Source: Lentimicrobium sp. (GTDB taxonomy: Bacteria; Bacteroidota; Bacteroidia; Bacteroidales; Lentimicrobiaceae). Taken from it: a DNA stretch of 43,816 nucleotides. The translations under genes were made by a program, and so were the position numbers. Positions 1 to 8,318 of the stretch are shown here, piece after piece. Within the stretch, counting starts at the first letter, position 1. Every line of letters begins with the position of its first letter. The notes beneath the pieces were generated by a model. That model was given only the letters and a program-made list of their open reading frames with translations. It made no database searches and was not told where the DNA came from. The stretch is from NCBI GenBank assembly GCA_023957275.1, contig JAMLHF010000038.1, forward strand, positions 1 to 43,816, given 5' to 3'.

Positions 1-30
1 TCAACACAATATTGTTGATAATCAATAAAT

Positions 31-61
31 TAAAAAGAGGCTGCCCTTTTGAGACAGCCTC
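31..61 (-). terminator. Rho-independent terminator of the osmC-side transcript
   Basis: Read on the minus strand, GAGGCTG (61-55) pairs with CAGCCTC (43-37) across an 11-base loop and is followed by a run of five T residues (36-32). It lies about 85 bases past the OsmC stop codon, so it probably ends that transcript. Confidence 0.75.
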
Positions 62-144
62 ATATCATGTGAGATTCATAAAATTTCCTGCTGAAAGGTA
101 ATTTTCCAGACCAGCGAAAGTTTGCTTTTTCTGCTGCAATAATG

Positions 145-540
145 TCAGACGCTCCTTACTTCCGTTACCACCTTCATCTCAGGCGCATTATGCAAATGTT
201 TTTTAACAGCGCAAAGATTGGCAGCATTGATTACGGCATCCCGGTATTTCTCAGGAAACGTTTCCGGCAATATAATTCTGATTTCAACACCTCCGATCAT
301 TCGGGTTTCTGCATTATACTTCATTTCCTGCTCCAGGCTGATCCCATCGGTTGATATACCGCGCTGCTCGCAGAAAGATTTTACGTAAATACCTGCGCAG
401 GTTCCCAGCGAGGCCAGAAACAGATCGAATGGGGCAGGTGCACTACCTTCTCCTCCGGCTCTGACAGGCTGGTCAGTAACAATGCGGTGACCGTTAAATT
501 CCGCAATTACCTTTTTTTTGCCTTCAAATGTAATCTTCAT
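145..540 (-). CDS. OsmC/Ohr-family peroxiredoxin-like protein
   Basis: A 131-residue protein of the OsmC/Ohr fold. Family members reduce organic hydroperoxides using two cysteines. Both expected cysteines are visible: Cys48 in a LGTCAGIYV helix, where the peroxidatic cysteine sits, and Cys110 in NLCAVKKHL. The stretch AGGEGSAPAPFDLFLASLGTC is typical of the YhfA-like OsmC branch. An upstream in-frame ATG would add 19 residues, but family alignment favours the start MKITFEGKKK at 540. It follows the DUF2079 gene by 53 bases on the same strand and is probably cotranscribed. The family is sure; the substrate is not known. Confidence 0.85.
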   Translation of the reverse strand: MKITFEGKKKVIAEFNGHRIVTDQPVRAGGEGSAPAPFDLFLASLGTCAGIYVKSFCEQRGISTDGISLEQEMKYNAETRMIGGVEIRIILPETFPEKYRDAVINAANLCAVKKHLHNAPEMKVVTEVRSV

Positions 541-593
541 ATTTTTTCGTTTTAATTGAATCTTAAAAACCGCGAAAAGGGACTGTAAAATTA

Positions 594-2048
594 TCAATAT
601 ATCCCGTCTCTTTGCAGGATCACTATTTCGCCTTCATAAAGAACATGCCATTGACCGGAGGCCTCAAGGGAATCAGAAGTCATGCGAAATTCCGCTTCTG
701 TCAATGGATAGGGAACTTCACTGAAAGAGAGAACAATGTATTCTGCATCTCTGATAACCGGAAACTGATAGATTCTGTCCCTCAAAGCCAGATGCGGCAG
801 AAAAGGAGACTGGGCACTGACAATCGCATCAGGGGGCAATCCGGATAAAACCTTATGTACGGCTGCAACATCATACGCTCTTGTATAATGCTGTTTCTGG
901 TAAAATCTGATGTTGACCTTATCTGTATGGATGACGGTATTGTCCATCACCCGGAAGGCAGACGCAAAAGTCAGCAACAGCACCAGGATAGAGAGTACCC
1001 CGGCAAGCCGTTTCTTCCGGATACCTGAAATAACCGCAAAAATCCCGATGGCCATGACAGGGGCAAATTCAATGCTGTACTGATCGGCAATGCCCCACAT
1101 GTAATAATTGTCATGAAAGAGTTTCTGAAAATACACCGGTATCAGCATCAACAAATACGCTGGTCTGAATAGAAGTATCGGCAGCCCTGAAACGGCAAGC
1201 AAAAGATGCAGTTCAAGCTTAACATAATCACCTAACCGGCTGTTGTTGTGATTCACAAATAAAACCTTCAGCGACTCCAGCGGATGGGAAACAAGATGCA
1301 GGAAAGCCTCTTTGTAATTGCTACCCAGAAAACTGTAGTGAAAATGAGGATAATCGCCTGAATTTGAAAATGCGGGCATGATAAGTGAAACAATCATTAT
1401 AAAAGCGGCACCGCAAATGATTGAGGAGAACAGCATAAAATTCCTGATCCGGGTTTCCTTTCTGTACTCAACCGCTATTCCAAGACATACAAATAAGAGC
1501 CACAGGGATACATTTTCCTTTGAAACCAGCATCAAGGCCAGCAGCAGGGCGGCGGCCCCCAGATTTCGTTTCCGCACAGAATAAAACAGCCAGGGCAGTA
1601 AGGAAGCTGCGACTACATTACTGTGATAATCAAATGAAAGTGCTGAATAAACTCCAAAAAACAGGTAGAAATAAAGAGCGGCGTACAGGGGTATATTGCC
1701 ATGAGGATTTCTCAGCCTGAAACAGAACCATACCCCTGCCCCACCGGCCAGGACCGCTGCAATCTGAACGATCAGCAAGGTATAGGTACCGAAAACCAAT
1801 GACAATGGAGAAAAAAAGATAAGATACAGATCAAAATGATCGGCCAGCAGGTTTTCTTCAATTTCCTTGAAAACTGCGCTGTCGTTCCAGCGAAAATGGA
1901 TGTAATCATACATCGCATTGGTGTAAGCACCCAGATCCAGGGCATACGTTCTGAAATTATAATGATTCACCAGCGATATCAACGAGTATATCACCCCGAA
2001 AATAATAATAATCAGAGCAAGCCCTTTGTATTGCTTTAGCATTCTCAT
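594..2048 (-). CDS. DUF2079 polytopic membrane protein
   Basis: An integral membrane protein of about 484 residues with roughly ten or more hydrophobic helices. The N-terminal pattern YALDLGAYTNAMYDY after the first membrane span, together with the later loop HFHYSFLGSNYKEA, fits the DUF2079 family. These proteins resemble GT-C glycosyltransferases or lipid-linked sugar enzymes, but no reaction has been established. I chose the ATG at 2048 (MRMLKQYKG); 2042 is equally possible, and the longer ORF start at 2096 adds a polar, non-membrane tail that looks untranslated. It ends 53 bases before the OsmC gene and may form an operon with it. The membrane role is clear and the substrate unknown. Confidence 0.8.
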   Translation of the reverse strand: MRMLKQYKGLALIIIIFGVIYSLISLVNHYNFRTYALDLGAYTNAMYDYIHFRWNDSAVFKEIEENLLADHFDLYLIFFSPLSLVFGTYTLLIVQIAAVLAGGAGVWFCFRLRNPHGNIPLYAALYFYLFFGVYSALSFDYHSNVVAASLLPWLFYSVRKRNLGAAALLLALMLVSKENVSLWLLFVCLGIAVEYRKETRIRNFMLFSSIICGAAFIMIVSLIMPAFSNSGDYPHFHYSFLGSNYKEAFLHLVSHPLESLKVLFVNHNNSRLGDYVKLELHLLLAVSGLPILLFRPAYLLMLIPVYFQKLFHDNYYMWGIADQYSIEFAPVMAIGIFAVISGIRKKRLAGVLSILVLLLTFASAFRVMDNTVIHTDKVNIRFYQKQHYTRAYDVAAVHKVLSGLPPDAIVSAQSPFLPHLALRDRIYQFPVIRDAEYIVLSFSEVPYPLTEAEFRMTSDSLEASGQWHVLYEGEIVILQRDGIY

Positions 2049-2149
2049 TTTATCCTTTTCAAATTGAAAAGATCCTGAAGCCTGTAACCTGATCAAAGAA
2101 AATACAATATGTGCGTTTGAATCACTGAACTTTCAGGTTTTCGGGCACT

Positions 2150-3334
2150 CTATATAAAAGTCAGGGCCACTTCCTTCAGAAACTTATCCTCCAGCAACCG
2201 GGCAATCCTTTTCACCACAGTGCGGCGGATTTCCAGTTCAACCGGCAGACTTGGATCCTGATGGGCGATGTTGATGCGTGTACCGATGATAAAATGAATT
2301 TCATCGCTTTCGATAAGCATTTTTACAATGCGGTCGGCAGGGCCTTTGGTAAGACGGGTAGAACTGCTGAATCCTTTAAGTATTTCGGTTACCTTCCCCA
2401 GGGTAAGGATTCCTTCGGTGACCAGATCGACGCCTTCCATCAGTGAGATTGGCGGCAAGTCGGGATCGTCGAAGTCGAAGGTATCTTCAATGCTGCGCTT
2501 CAGCTCCCTGGCTATGATATCCGCGGTGGTTGCGCCGCAGATGATTTTTTTACCGTCGAACTGATCCACCATGCGGGCAAACTCGCTGTCATTGCTTTCC
2601 TCAAACGGCGGGCCCGTGCACACCAGCATCTTTCTGGGCTCTCTGAAATAGATTACGCCGCAACTGGTATCATCTTTGCTCAGATACCCATCGTTTACAT
2701 GGGCCATATTGACCACTTTGTGGGCAAGCTGAAGCGCTGAAAGATCCGGTTCATGATTAACCAGTTCCAGCACATACTGCTGCACGCTGTCGCGCCCCCA
2801 GCCAAAAAGAAACTTGCCTCCGCCAAGCCCCGACTGGGCGACACCATCACTGAAAAATATGATACGATCTTCCTTCTCGGGAATAAATTCACAACTTTTA
2901 AGTTCTTTGCCGGCGCTCTTGCCGCCTTCAAGCATCACACAGGTCCACTCGGGTTCAAATATCTTCTTCCCGCGCAAAACAATGGTTTGCGGATTGTCAT
3001 ACTCAAGTATTCTCACCCTGCCATCAAATTCAATATCAATGATGGTAAAAGTGGAGTAACTCATCTTTCGCTCGCTGCATTCCGGCAGCGTATTCATGAT
3101 GATCTCTGCAATGCGGTGCATTTCTTTATGCTCGGCCGTGAAATTCAGCGCCATGGTAGCCGTCAGGGTCGCCAGCATATTTGCCTTTACCCCGTGCCCC
3201 ATGCCGTCAGACAAAACCGCCACAATGCGGTTTTCCTCATTGATCCGTCTTGAAAGGAATACATCACCACAGATGCGTGATTCATGATGATTTTTAAGCT
3301 CCGCGTTGACCTCGATATAAAACCTGTTATCCAT
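2150..3334 (-). CDS. SpoIIE-type (PP2C) serine/threonine phosphatase linked to a sensory hydrogenase
   Basis: A 394-residue soluble protein. Residues about 1-230 form a SpoIIE/PP2C phosphatase domain: the metal-binding motif VLSDGMGHGVKA lies near residue 40, and a second aspartate motif IIFFSDGVAQSG lies further on. The rest (about 230-394) is a predicted soluble extension with CTGPP, a conserved-looking MEGVDLVTEGI stretch and an RIARLLED tail; I cannot assign it beyond its repeated association with these phosphatases. The start is 9 bases past the stop of the PAS-linked sensory hydrogenase, so the two are almost certainly cotranscribed. The same pairing occurs in phosphatase-linked group C [FeFe] hydrogenase loci. 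Inference: H2 or redox state read by the upstream protein controls dephosphorylation of an unknown Ser/Thr phosphoprotein. Confidence 0.85.
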   Translation of the reverse strand: MDNRFYIEVNAELKNHHESRICGDVFLSRRINEENRIVAVLSDGMGHGVKANMLATLTATMALNFTAEHKEMHRIAEIIMNTLPECSERKMSYSTFTIIDIEFDGRVRILEYDNPQTIVLRGKKIFEPEWTCVMLEGGKSAGKELKSCEFIPEKEDRIIFFSDGVAQSGLGGGKFLFGWGRDSVQQYVLELVNHEPDLSALQLAHKVVNMAHVNDGYLSKDDTSCGVIYFREPRKMLVCTGPPFEESNDSEFARMVDQFDGKKIICGATTADIIARELKRSIEDTFDFDDPDLPPISLMEGVDLVTEGILTLGKVTEILKGFSSSTRLTKGPADRIVKMLIESDEIHFIIGTRINIAHQDPSLPVELEIRRTVVKRIARLLEDKFLKEVALTFI

Positions 3335-3343
3335 GCGCTTAGC

Positions 3344-5206
3344 TTACTTTTTGGCTGCCTTGTGCGACTCAATGATTGAATTGAGCATGCGCTCCGTTTT
3401 CGCGGCGCCTTCACCAAGCAGAAATGCAATTTTCTGGACCAGGTCAAGATTCTCATCAATCACTTCGGTGACCCTGTGGATTACTTCTTCTTTGCGGACT
3501 TCCGGCAGGTACATATCGCGCAGCACAGCGCCGGCGATTTTCCCTTTCCTGATCGAAAACACTGAAACATTCAGAAGGCGGTCGCCAAGATGCACATCGC
3601 GGTTTACCACATTCTCGTTGGTAGTAAGGACTGCAGTAAAGAGTTTATAAAACTGGAAAGGAAGCAGGGTTTTCAGATCCGCTCCAACCAGTCCGGGTAT
3701 GATTTCATTAATTTCTTCGGCATCTTCGCCCAGCGTATTGATAAAACTCTGATTTGATTCTATCACCTTTAGGTTCTCATCCACAATAACTATCGCACTG
3801 GGCAGTTTCTGAAGCATGGATGACGTTCTTTCAAGGGCCTCCTGTGATGCCTGTTGCTCCTGACGCGCTTTGCGTTCCGACTCAAGCAGGGCTTCCTGGG
3901 TTTTGGCCAGTTTTTCATTGGTCAGCTTGAGGGTTCTGATAAAATCGTGCTTGCTTTTCAGCGAATAAGTTATACACATGTCGGTCTTTGTCAGCCCCTT
4001 GGCAACATTCACGGCAAAATCCCTGCACGACTCGTAGCCACAGGCACCACACCCGAGCTTATCCTCACTGTTTTGCTTGCCGATCACTTTCAGGATTTCC
4101 TCAACTTTTTCTTCGCTTGGCTGAGGCAAACGCTGATCATCGACGGAGAATTCCGCTTTAAAGTCGGTCAGGTTGCTGTGTTTCTTACATGCCTTTTCCC
4201 ATGTTTTCAGGTCAAAATTCTTCAGCTTTTTATTGGCATAATCCGTTACCAGAGTTTTGCGCGCATACTTTTTACCGCCACGTGAAGTTCCCGGCCCCAT
4301 TAAGCAACCTTCGCAATAGAACAGGTTAAAATGCTTACGGATAAAATCAATGGATGATTCAAATTCACGGATGGCCTCCAGCACATTGTCTTTCCCTTCC
4401 GCAGTGATTACACTTCCCTGCATCAGATCCTCATCCAGGCCGGCTGCCTGAAGAATTCCGTTACTGACCGCGTAAAGCGATCCTTTATACCCAAGCGGCG
4501 GGTCAAAATCGGAATATTCAACCGTGCTTTCCTTAATGTTAAATTCTGCGAATAACTGCCTCAGTTCCACAAATGTAAGCACAGCATCAACCTTTGCATC
4601 GCCTTCAAACCGAAGGGCTTCATCCTTGGCTCCGATACACGGACCGATATAAACTACTTTGAGATCCTTACCATAAAGCTGACGGGCAATCTGCGCGGTA
4701 GCAATCATCGGACTGATGATGGGTGCAAGGTTACCAAGCAGATCAGGATGGAATTTTTCAATTAGTGCAACAATGGGCGGACAGTTGGTGGTGATGTAAT
4801 ACTTTCCCAGAAATTTGGTAAACAACTCACGGTATTCGGCCGCGACCAGATCAACCCCGAATGAAACCTCATTTACATATGAAAATCCGAGTTCACGGAT
4901 CATGCGCACAAATTTCCTGTAATCCGTAATATCGTCAAATTCACCGGAAATACTGGGAGCGACAATGGCGACTGTCTTTTCGCCTGAAGCCAGGAATTCT
5001 TTCACATCCTGGCAGGAATCCCTGTAAGTGATGGCCAGGGGAGCGCATACCTGAAGACAACTGCCACAGCCGATGCAACGGGCGTGTTCAACCTCCGGCG
5101 CTTCCTGATTTACCTTAACCTGAATGGCATTCACCGGACAGGCGCGGACACAGGCATAGCAAACCTTACATTTGGTCTTGTCAATATTAATCAGCGGAGG
5201 TTTCAT
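3344..5206 (-). CDS. Sensory [FeFe]-hydrogenase-like protein with PAS output (HydS-1)
   Basis: A 620-residue multidomain Fe-S protein. Residues 1-60 hold two [4Fe-4S] ferredoxin motifs (CKVCYACVRACP and CIGCGSCLQVCA). About 75-375 is an H-cluster-type domain with altered motifs: TTNCPP (Asn141 before Cys142), GPCIGAKDE, and YCEGCLMGPG (Cys298, Cys301). Near 390-415 is another Fe-S domain, CGACGYESC followed by MC. A coiled coil starts near Leu426 (LKLTNEKLAKTQEALLESE) and leads into a PAS domain at about 460-580. There is no kinase. The design matches group C sensory [FeFe] hydrogenases that act as signal receivers rather than bulk H2 catalysts. It lies between the thioredoxin-like ferredoxin gene and the phosphatase gene in one operon. 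The residue changes are described in the findings. Confidence 0.88.
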   Translation of the reverse strand: MKPPLINIDKTKCKVCYACVRACPVNAIQVKVNQEAPEVEHARCIGCGSCLQVCAPLAITYRDSCQDVKEFLASGEKTVAIVAPSISGEFDDITDYRKFVRMIRELGFSYVNEVSFGVDLVAAEYRELFTKFLGKYYITTNCPPIVALIEKFHPDLLGNLAPIISPMIATAQIARQLYGKDLKVVYIGPCIGAKDEALRFEGDAKVDAVLTFVELRQLFAEFNIKESTVEYSDFDPPLGYKGSLYAVSNGILQAAGLDEDLMQGSVITAEGKDNVLEAIREFESSIDFIRKHFNLFYCEGCLMGPGTSRGGKKYARKTLVTDYANKKLKNFDLKTWEKACKKHSNLTDFKAEFSVDDQRLPQPSEEKVEEILKVIGKQNSEDKLGCGACGYESCRDFAVNVAKGLTKTDMCITYSLKSKHDFIRTLKLTNEKLAKTQEALLESERKARQEQQASQEALERTSSMLQKLPSAIVIVDENLKVIESNQSFINTLGEDAEEINEIIPGLVGADLKTLLPFQFYKLFTAVLTTNENVVNRDVHLGDRLLNVSVFSIRKGKIAGAVLRDMYLPEVRKEEVIHRVTEVIDENLDLVQKIAFLLGEGAAKTERMLNSIIESHKAAKK

Positions 5207-5232
5207 AATAAAATCTTTCCATCAATTGATTA

Positions 5233-5535
5233 TCAGACACCCGAAGAGGTCTTCCCAAAAATGCCGTCCAGGATCATGATCACTTTGTCTTCATTCAGGC
5301 CGGTATATTCCTTACCGTCAATGCTGATAAGCGGCCCCTGATCGCAACTGCTGAAACAATGGGCGCCGTGAAAATATACCAGATGCCTCAGGTTCCGCTC
5401 AGTCAGGTATTGCTCTATCACTTTAACCAGCCGCTTGTTCCCCCTTGAAAAGCAGGAACTACCCAAACAGATCTGGATATCAATTCTGTTTTCCACCAAA
5501 GTTTGTATTAAACTATAACCAAACCGGAATAACAT
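5233..5535 (-). CDS. Thioredoxin-like [2Fe-2S] ferredoxin (NuoE C-terminal type)
   Basis: A 100-residue protein with the four-cysteine pattern of the NuoE/HydC ferredoxin fold: CLGSSC (C-x4-C) near residue 27 and HCFSSC downstream, with GPLISIDGKEYTGL after it. It lacks the helical N-terminal half of full NuoE (compare the gene at 5880), so it is a stand-alone electron carrier. It leads the operon with HydS-1 and the phosphatase, 26 bases before HydS-1. Inference: it passes electrons to or from the sensory hydrogenase. Similar four-gene clusters containing a thioredoxin-like [2Fe-2S] protein, a PAS hydrogenase and a phosphatase (hfs-like) are known in Firmicutes; here the catalytic subunit lies across the divergent promoter instead. 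Confidence 0.85.
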   Translation of the reverse strand: MLFRFGYSLIQTLVENRIDIQICLGSSCFSRGNKRLVKVIEQYLTERNLRHLVYFHGAHCFSSCDQGPLISIDGKEYTGLNEDKVIMILDGIFGKTSSGV

Positions 5536-5752
5536 CCGGAGTATTAACTTCCTTTACCAGGAGCTGCCGGCAAATGAAAAGATATCTGATGCCAACAACC
5601 ATTGCGAAATTACGGTAAAAATGCATCTGAAGCAACTTCTCATTTTTCAGGACATTGCTTACTATTACCGCTGCTGTCAGCCAAAACCAGCTATGTCGTT
5701 GATTTCCGCTTATCCTGACAAAACAAAATTACTACTTTTTTAGAAAAATATC

Positions 5753-5768
5753 TGTTAAAGGAATAACA
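5753..5768. promoter_or_regulatory. Rex-like operator, site 1
   Basis: TGTTA (5753-5757), six bases, then TAACA (5764-5768): a perfect inverted repeat. The known Rex operator in many anaerobes is TTGTTAA-N4-TTAACAA, and this site matches it apart from the first base and one inner base. Rex itself is encoded at 13663-14286 in the downstream run. Binding is inferred. Confidence 0.6.
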
Positions 5769-5769
5769 A

Positions 5770-5785
5770 TGTTAAAAAAATAACA
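5770..5785. promoter_or_regulatory. Rex-like operator, site 2
   Basis: TGTTA (5770-5774), six A residues, then TAACA (5781-5785). It has the same arms and spacer as site 1, and the two centres are 17 bases apart. The tandem pair would place two Rex dimers between the divergent promoters. The inverted repeat is directly visible; the regulator is inferred. Confidence 0.6.
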
Positions 5786-5879
5786 GTAATTTTATCCTCA
5801 GAAAATCATAAAAGAATGTGTTTCTTTTTGCTTTTCCAGGGCATTTATACTTGTTTATACAATTGAATATCAGCTAGCT

Positions 5880-6350
5880 ATGGCCGACAAGATTGATGAA
5901 ATCATAAAAAAGCACATCAATGTGCAACGCGACAGCCTTTTGCCCCTCCTGCAGGATATCCAGAATGAATTAGGTTATCTTTCGGAAGAATCGATCAACA
6001 GAATTGCGCGGTCGCTTGATCTTCCCACAAGCAAGGTATATGGTGTTGCCACCTTTTATGATCAGTTCCGCTTTGAACCCAGGGGTCGCTTCCATATTCA
6101 GATCTGTCACGGTACAGCCTGCCACATCAACAATTCAGCACGCATCATTCAGGAAGCAGAACGGCTGCTCAAAATCAAACAGGGGCAGACCACCCGCGAT
6201 GGCATTTTCAGCATTGAGGTGGTTAACTGCATGGGAGCCTGCGGACTATCACCGGTTATCGCTGTAAATGACACCTACTATCACGGCATCGAACCGGCCG
6301 ATCTGAAAGAAATAATTGAACAGTGTAAAGAAAAAATCAGCCGGCAATGA
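5880..6350 (+). CDS. hydC: NADH-dependent [FeFe] hydrogenase, NuoE-like gamma subunit
   Basis: A 156-residue NuoE/24-kDa-type subunit. The helical N-terminal half is followed by a thioredoxin-like [2Fe-2S] domain with ligands Cys76, Cys81, Cys117 and Cys121 (CHGTAC and CMGAC). In trimeric HydABC enzymes this subunit relays electrons beside the FMN of HydB. It overlaps hydB by four bases (ATGA), which indicates translational coupling. It is the first gene of the 5880-16047 run and sits just downstream of the Rex-like sites. Plain nuoE of complex I is unlikely because hydB and hydA follow directly. Confidence 0.92.
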   Translation: MADKIDEIIKKHINVQRDSLLPLLQDIQNELGYLSEESINRIARSLDLPTSKVYGVATFYDQFRFEPRGRFHIQICHGTACHINNSARIIQEAERLLKIKQGQTTRDGIFSIEVVNCMGACGLSPVIAVNDTYYHGIEPADLKEIIEQCKEKISRQ

Positions 6351-8293
6351 ATATTTTGAGCACAATGAATACCAAAGAGCTGGCCGGGCATTTATTACTC
6401 AATACCCACCCAGGCAATGATCCGGCAACTGAAGAATACATCAACAGGCTCAGACGCGACACCGTTGATAAGCCGGTAATTTATGTGGGAACCGGCACCT
6501 GTGGAATGGTTGCCGGGGCTAAAGGCACGCTGAAAGCCATCCGTCAGTATCTGTCCGAAAAAAGCATTGACGCGGAAATCATTGAAGTGGGTTGCATCGG
6601 AATGTGTATTCACGAACCAATGGTTGATGTTCAGCTTCCGGGCAAACGAAGGATTGCCTTCTCATGCATTACGGAAAACAAGGTTGAACCCCTGCTGGAT
6701 GAGATCCTCAACTATGAAGTGCCGGCTGATAATCTGCTCGGGCAATATTCACACCCTAATCATGAGGCATGGGACGGAGTAAGGTTGTTGGGTGAAATGC
6801 CGTATTTCAGGCTTCAAAACCGGCTGGTACTCAGGAATTGCGGGATAATTAATCCATATTCCATCGAAGAATATATTGCCCGGGGTGGCTACCGCTCGCT
6901 GGTCAGGGCACTCCGTAACTACGCGCCCGACAAGGTTTGCGAAATTATTGAAGAGAGCGGACTCAGAGGCCGTGGGGGCGGAGGCTTCCCTACCGGCCGC
7001 AAATGGAAAACAGCCCTGAATACACAGGACGATGAGCGTTTCCTGATCTGTAACGGCGATGAAAGTGATCCGGGGGCCTTTATGGACAGGGCAATTTTTG
7101 AAGGCGACCCCCACAAACTGATTGAAGGCACTGCCATTGCCGCCTACGCCGTAAATGCAAAGAAAGCCTTTATATATGTCAGGGCTGAGTATTCCATTGC
7201 CGTTGACAGGCTCAGGCAGGCCATACAGCAGGCCAATGACGCCGGACTGCTCGGTTACAATATCCTTAACAGCGGGTATAACCTGCAGATACAGATACGG
7301 GAAGGGGCGGGCGCGTTCGTATGCGGAGAAGAGACCGCACTGATTTCAAGCATTGAAGGGAAAAGAGGAACCCCCAGACCGAAGCCTCCTTTCCCTTCCA
7401 TCCGGGGATTGTTCGGGAAACCAACCGTTGTAAACAATGTGGAAACCCTGGCCAATGTCCCTGCCATCATCGAAAACGGACCAAGCTGGTTCAACTCGAT
7501 GGGAACTTCAACCAGCAAAGGAACCAAAGTTTTCGCCCTGGCAGGCAGAATTGCAATTACCGGGCTTGCCGAGGTTACCATGGGAACTTCCCTCAAGGAC
7601 CTGATATACATCATCGCCGGAGGTGTGAGGGACGGTAAGCGCTTGAAAGCCATACAGCTGGGCGGCCCTTCAGGCAGCTGCCTGCCTGAGAAAAGCCTGG
7701 ATGTGCTGATTGACTACGAAGCCCTGCTTGAAGCAGGTACGATTATGGGCTCCGGAGGACTGGTGGTGATGGATGAGGATACCTGCATGGTGGACATTGC
7801 AAAGTTCTTTACCGACTTCCTTCAACGTGAGAGCTGTGGCAAATGCATCCCCTGCCGCGAAGGGTCAAGACGCATGCACGAAATCATGGAGAATATCACC
7901 CGCAGGCCCGTTAATGAAAGCGGCCATGAAACGCTGGAACGTTTCAAAGGGGTTATGCAACTCGAAAACCTTGCCGAGGTGATCAAAGATACCTCCCTGT
8001 GCGGGCTTGGCCAGACAGCGCCTAATCCATTGCTGAGCGCCCTGAAATATTTCAGGGAAGAATTTGAAGAACATATCTTCGACAGAAAATGCCGCGCAGG
8101 CGTATGCAAAGACCTTAAGGTTTACTACATTGATGTTGACAAGTGTACAGGGTGTACCGCATGTGCCAAAAAATGCCCGACCACTGCCATCATCGGTTCG
8201 CCAAGGATACCGCATTTTATCATCGAAGATAAGTGCATCGGATGCGGAATCTGCTTTGATGTATGCAAATTCGTTGCTGTTTTTGTAAAATGA
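6347..8293 (+). CDS. hydB: NADH-dependent [FeFe] hydrogenase, NuoF-like flavin subunit
   Basis: A 648-residue cytoplasmic flavoprotein. In order: a thioredoxin-like [2Fe-2S] domain (GTGTCGMVAGA, then CIGMC), the NuoF FMN/NADH fold with GLRGRGGGGFPTGRKW and GSGGLVVMDEDTC, a [4Fe-4S] site (SCGKCIPCREG plus SLCGLGQ), and two C-terminal ferredoxin motifs (CTGCTACAKKCP and CIGCGICFDVC). This is the layout of HydB in electron-bifurcating hydrogenases, where FMN exchanges electrons with NAD(H) and ferredoxin. The start overlaps hydC; a second ATG six codons in is possible. ribF in the same run could support its FMN supply, though that link is only inferred. Confidence 0.93.
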   Translation: MNILSTMNTKELAGHLLLNTHPGNDPATEEYINRLRRDTVDKPVIYVGTGTCGMVAGAKGTLKAIRQYLSEKSIDAEIIEVGCIGMCIHEPMVDVQLPGKRRIAFSCITENKVEPLLDEILNYEVPADNLLGQYSHPNHEAWDGVRLLGEMPYFRLQNRLVLRNCGIINPYSIEEYIARGGYRSLVRALRNYAPDKVCEIIEESGLRGRGGGGFPTGRKWKTALNTQDDERFLICNGDESDPGAFMDRAIFEGDPHKLIEGTAIAAYAVNAKKAFIYVRAEYSIAVDRLRQAIQQANDAGLLGYNILNSGYNLQIQIREGAGAFVCGEETALISSIEGKRGTPRPKPPFPSIRGLFGKPTVVNNVETLANVPAIIENGPSWFNSMGTSTSKGTKVFALAGRIAITGLAEVTMGTSLKDLIYIIAGGVRDGKRLKAIQLGGPSGSCLPEKSLDVLIDYEALLEAGTIMGSGGLVVMDEDTCMVDIAKFFTDFLQRESCGKCIPCREGSRRMHEIMENITRRPVNESGHETLERFKGVMQLENLAEVIKDTSLCGLGQTAPNPLLSALKYFREEFEEHIFDRKCRAGVCKDLKVYYIDVDKCTGCTACAKKCPTTAIIGSPRIPHFIIEDKCIGCGICFDVCKFVAVFVK

Positions 8294-8318
8294 CCATGGT
8301 TGACTGAAACTGAAAGAT

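Larger units (their letters stand above)
5536..5879. promoter_or_regulatory. Divergent regulatory region between sensor operon and hydCBA operon
   Basis: This 344-base AT-rich gap separates two divergent hydrogenase-related operons and has no credible ORF. On the minus strand a TAATTTTG box (5731-5724) fits the Bacteroidota -7 consensus TAnnTTTG. On the plus strand TATACTTG (5846-5853) is a one-mismatch -7 candidate 26 bases before hydC. Two Rex-like inverted repeats lie between these boxes and are listed separately. No experimental start site is known, so the promoter assignments are inference. Confidence 0.6.

Noticed and set aside
2753-3253. Plus-strand ORF of 166 codons inside the phosphatase region
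   Set aside because: It is a shadow of the phosphatase gene with no recognisable protein features.
5880-8293. hydC/hydB as complex I NuoE/NuoF
   Set aside because: HydA follows directly, no other nuo genes are present, and the extra C-terminal ferredoxin domain of the flavin subunit is that of HydB.
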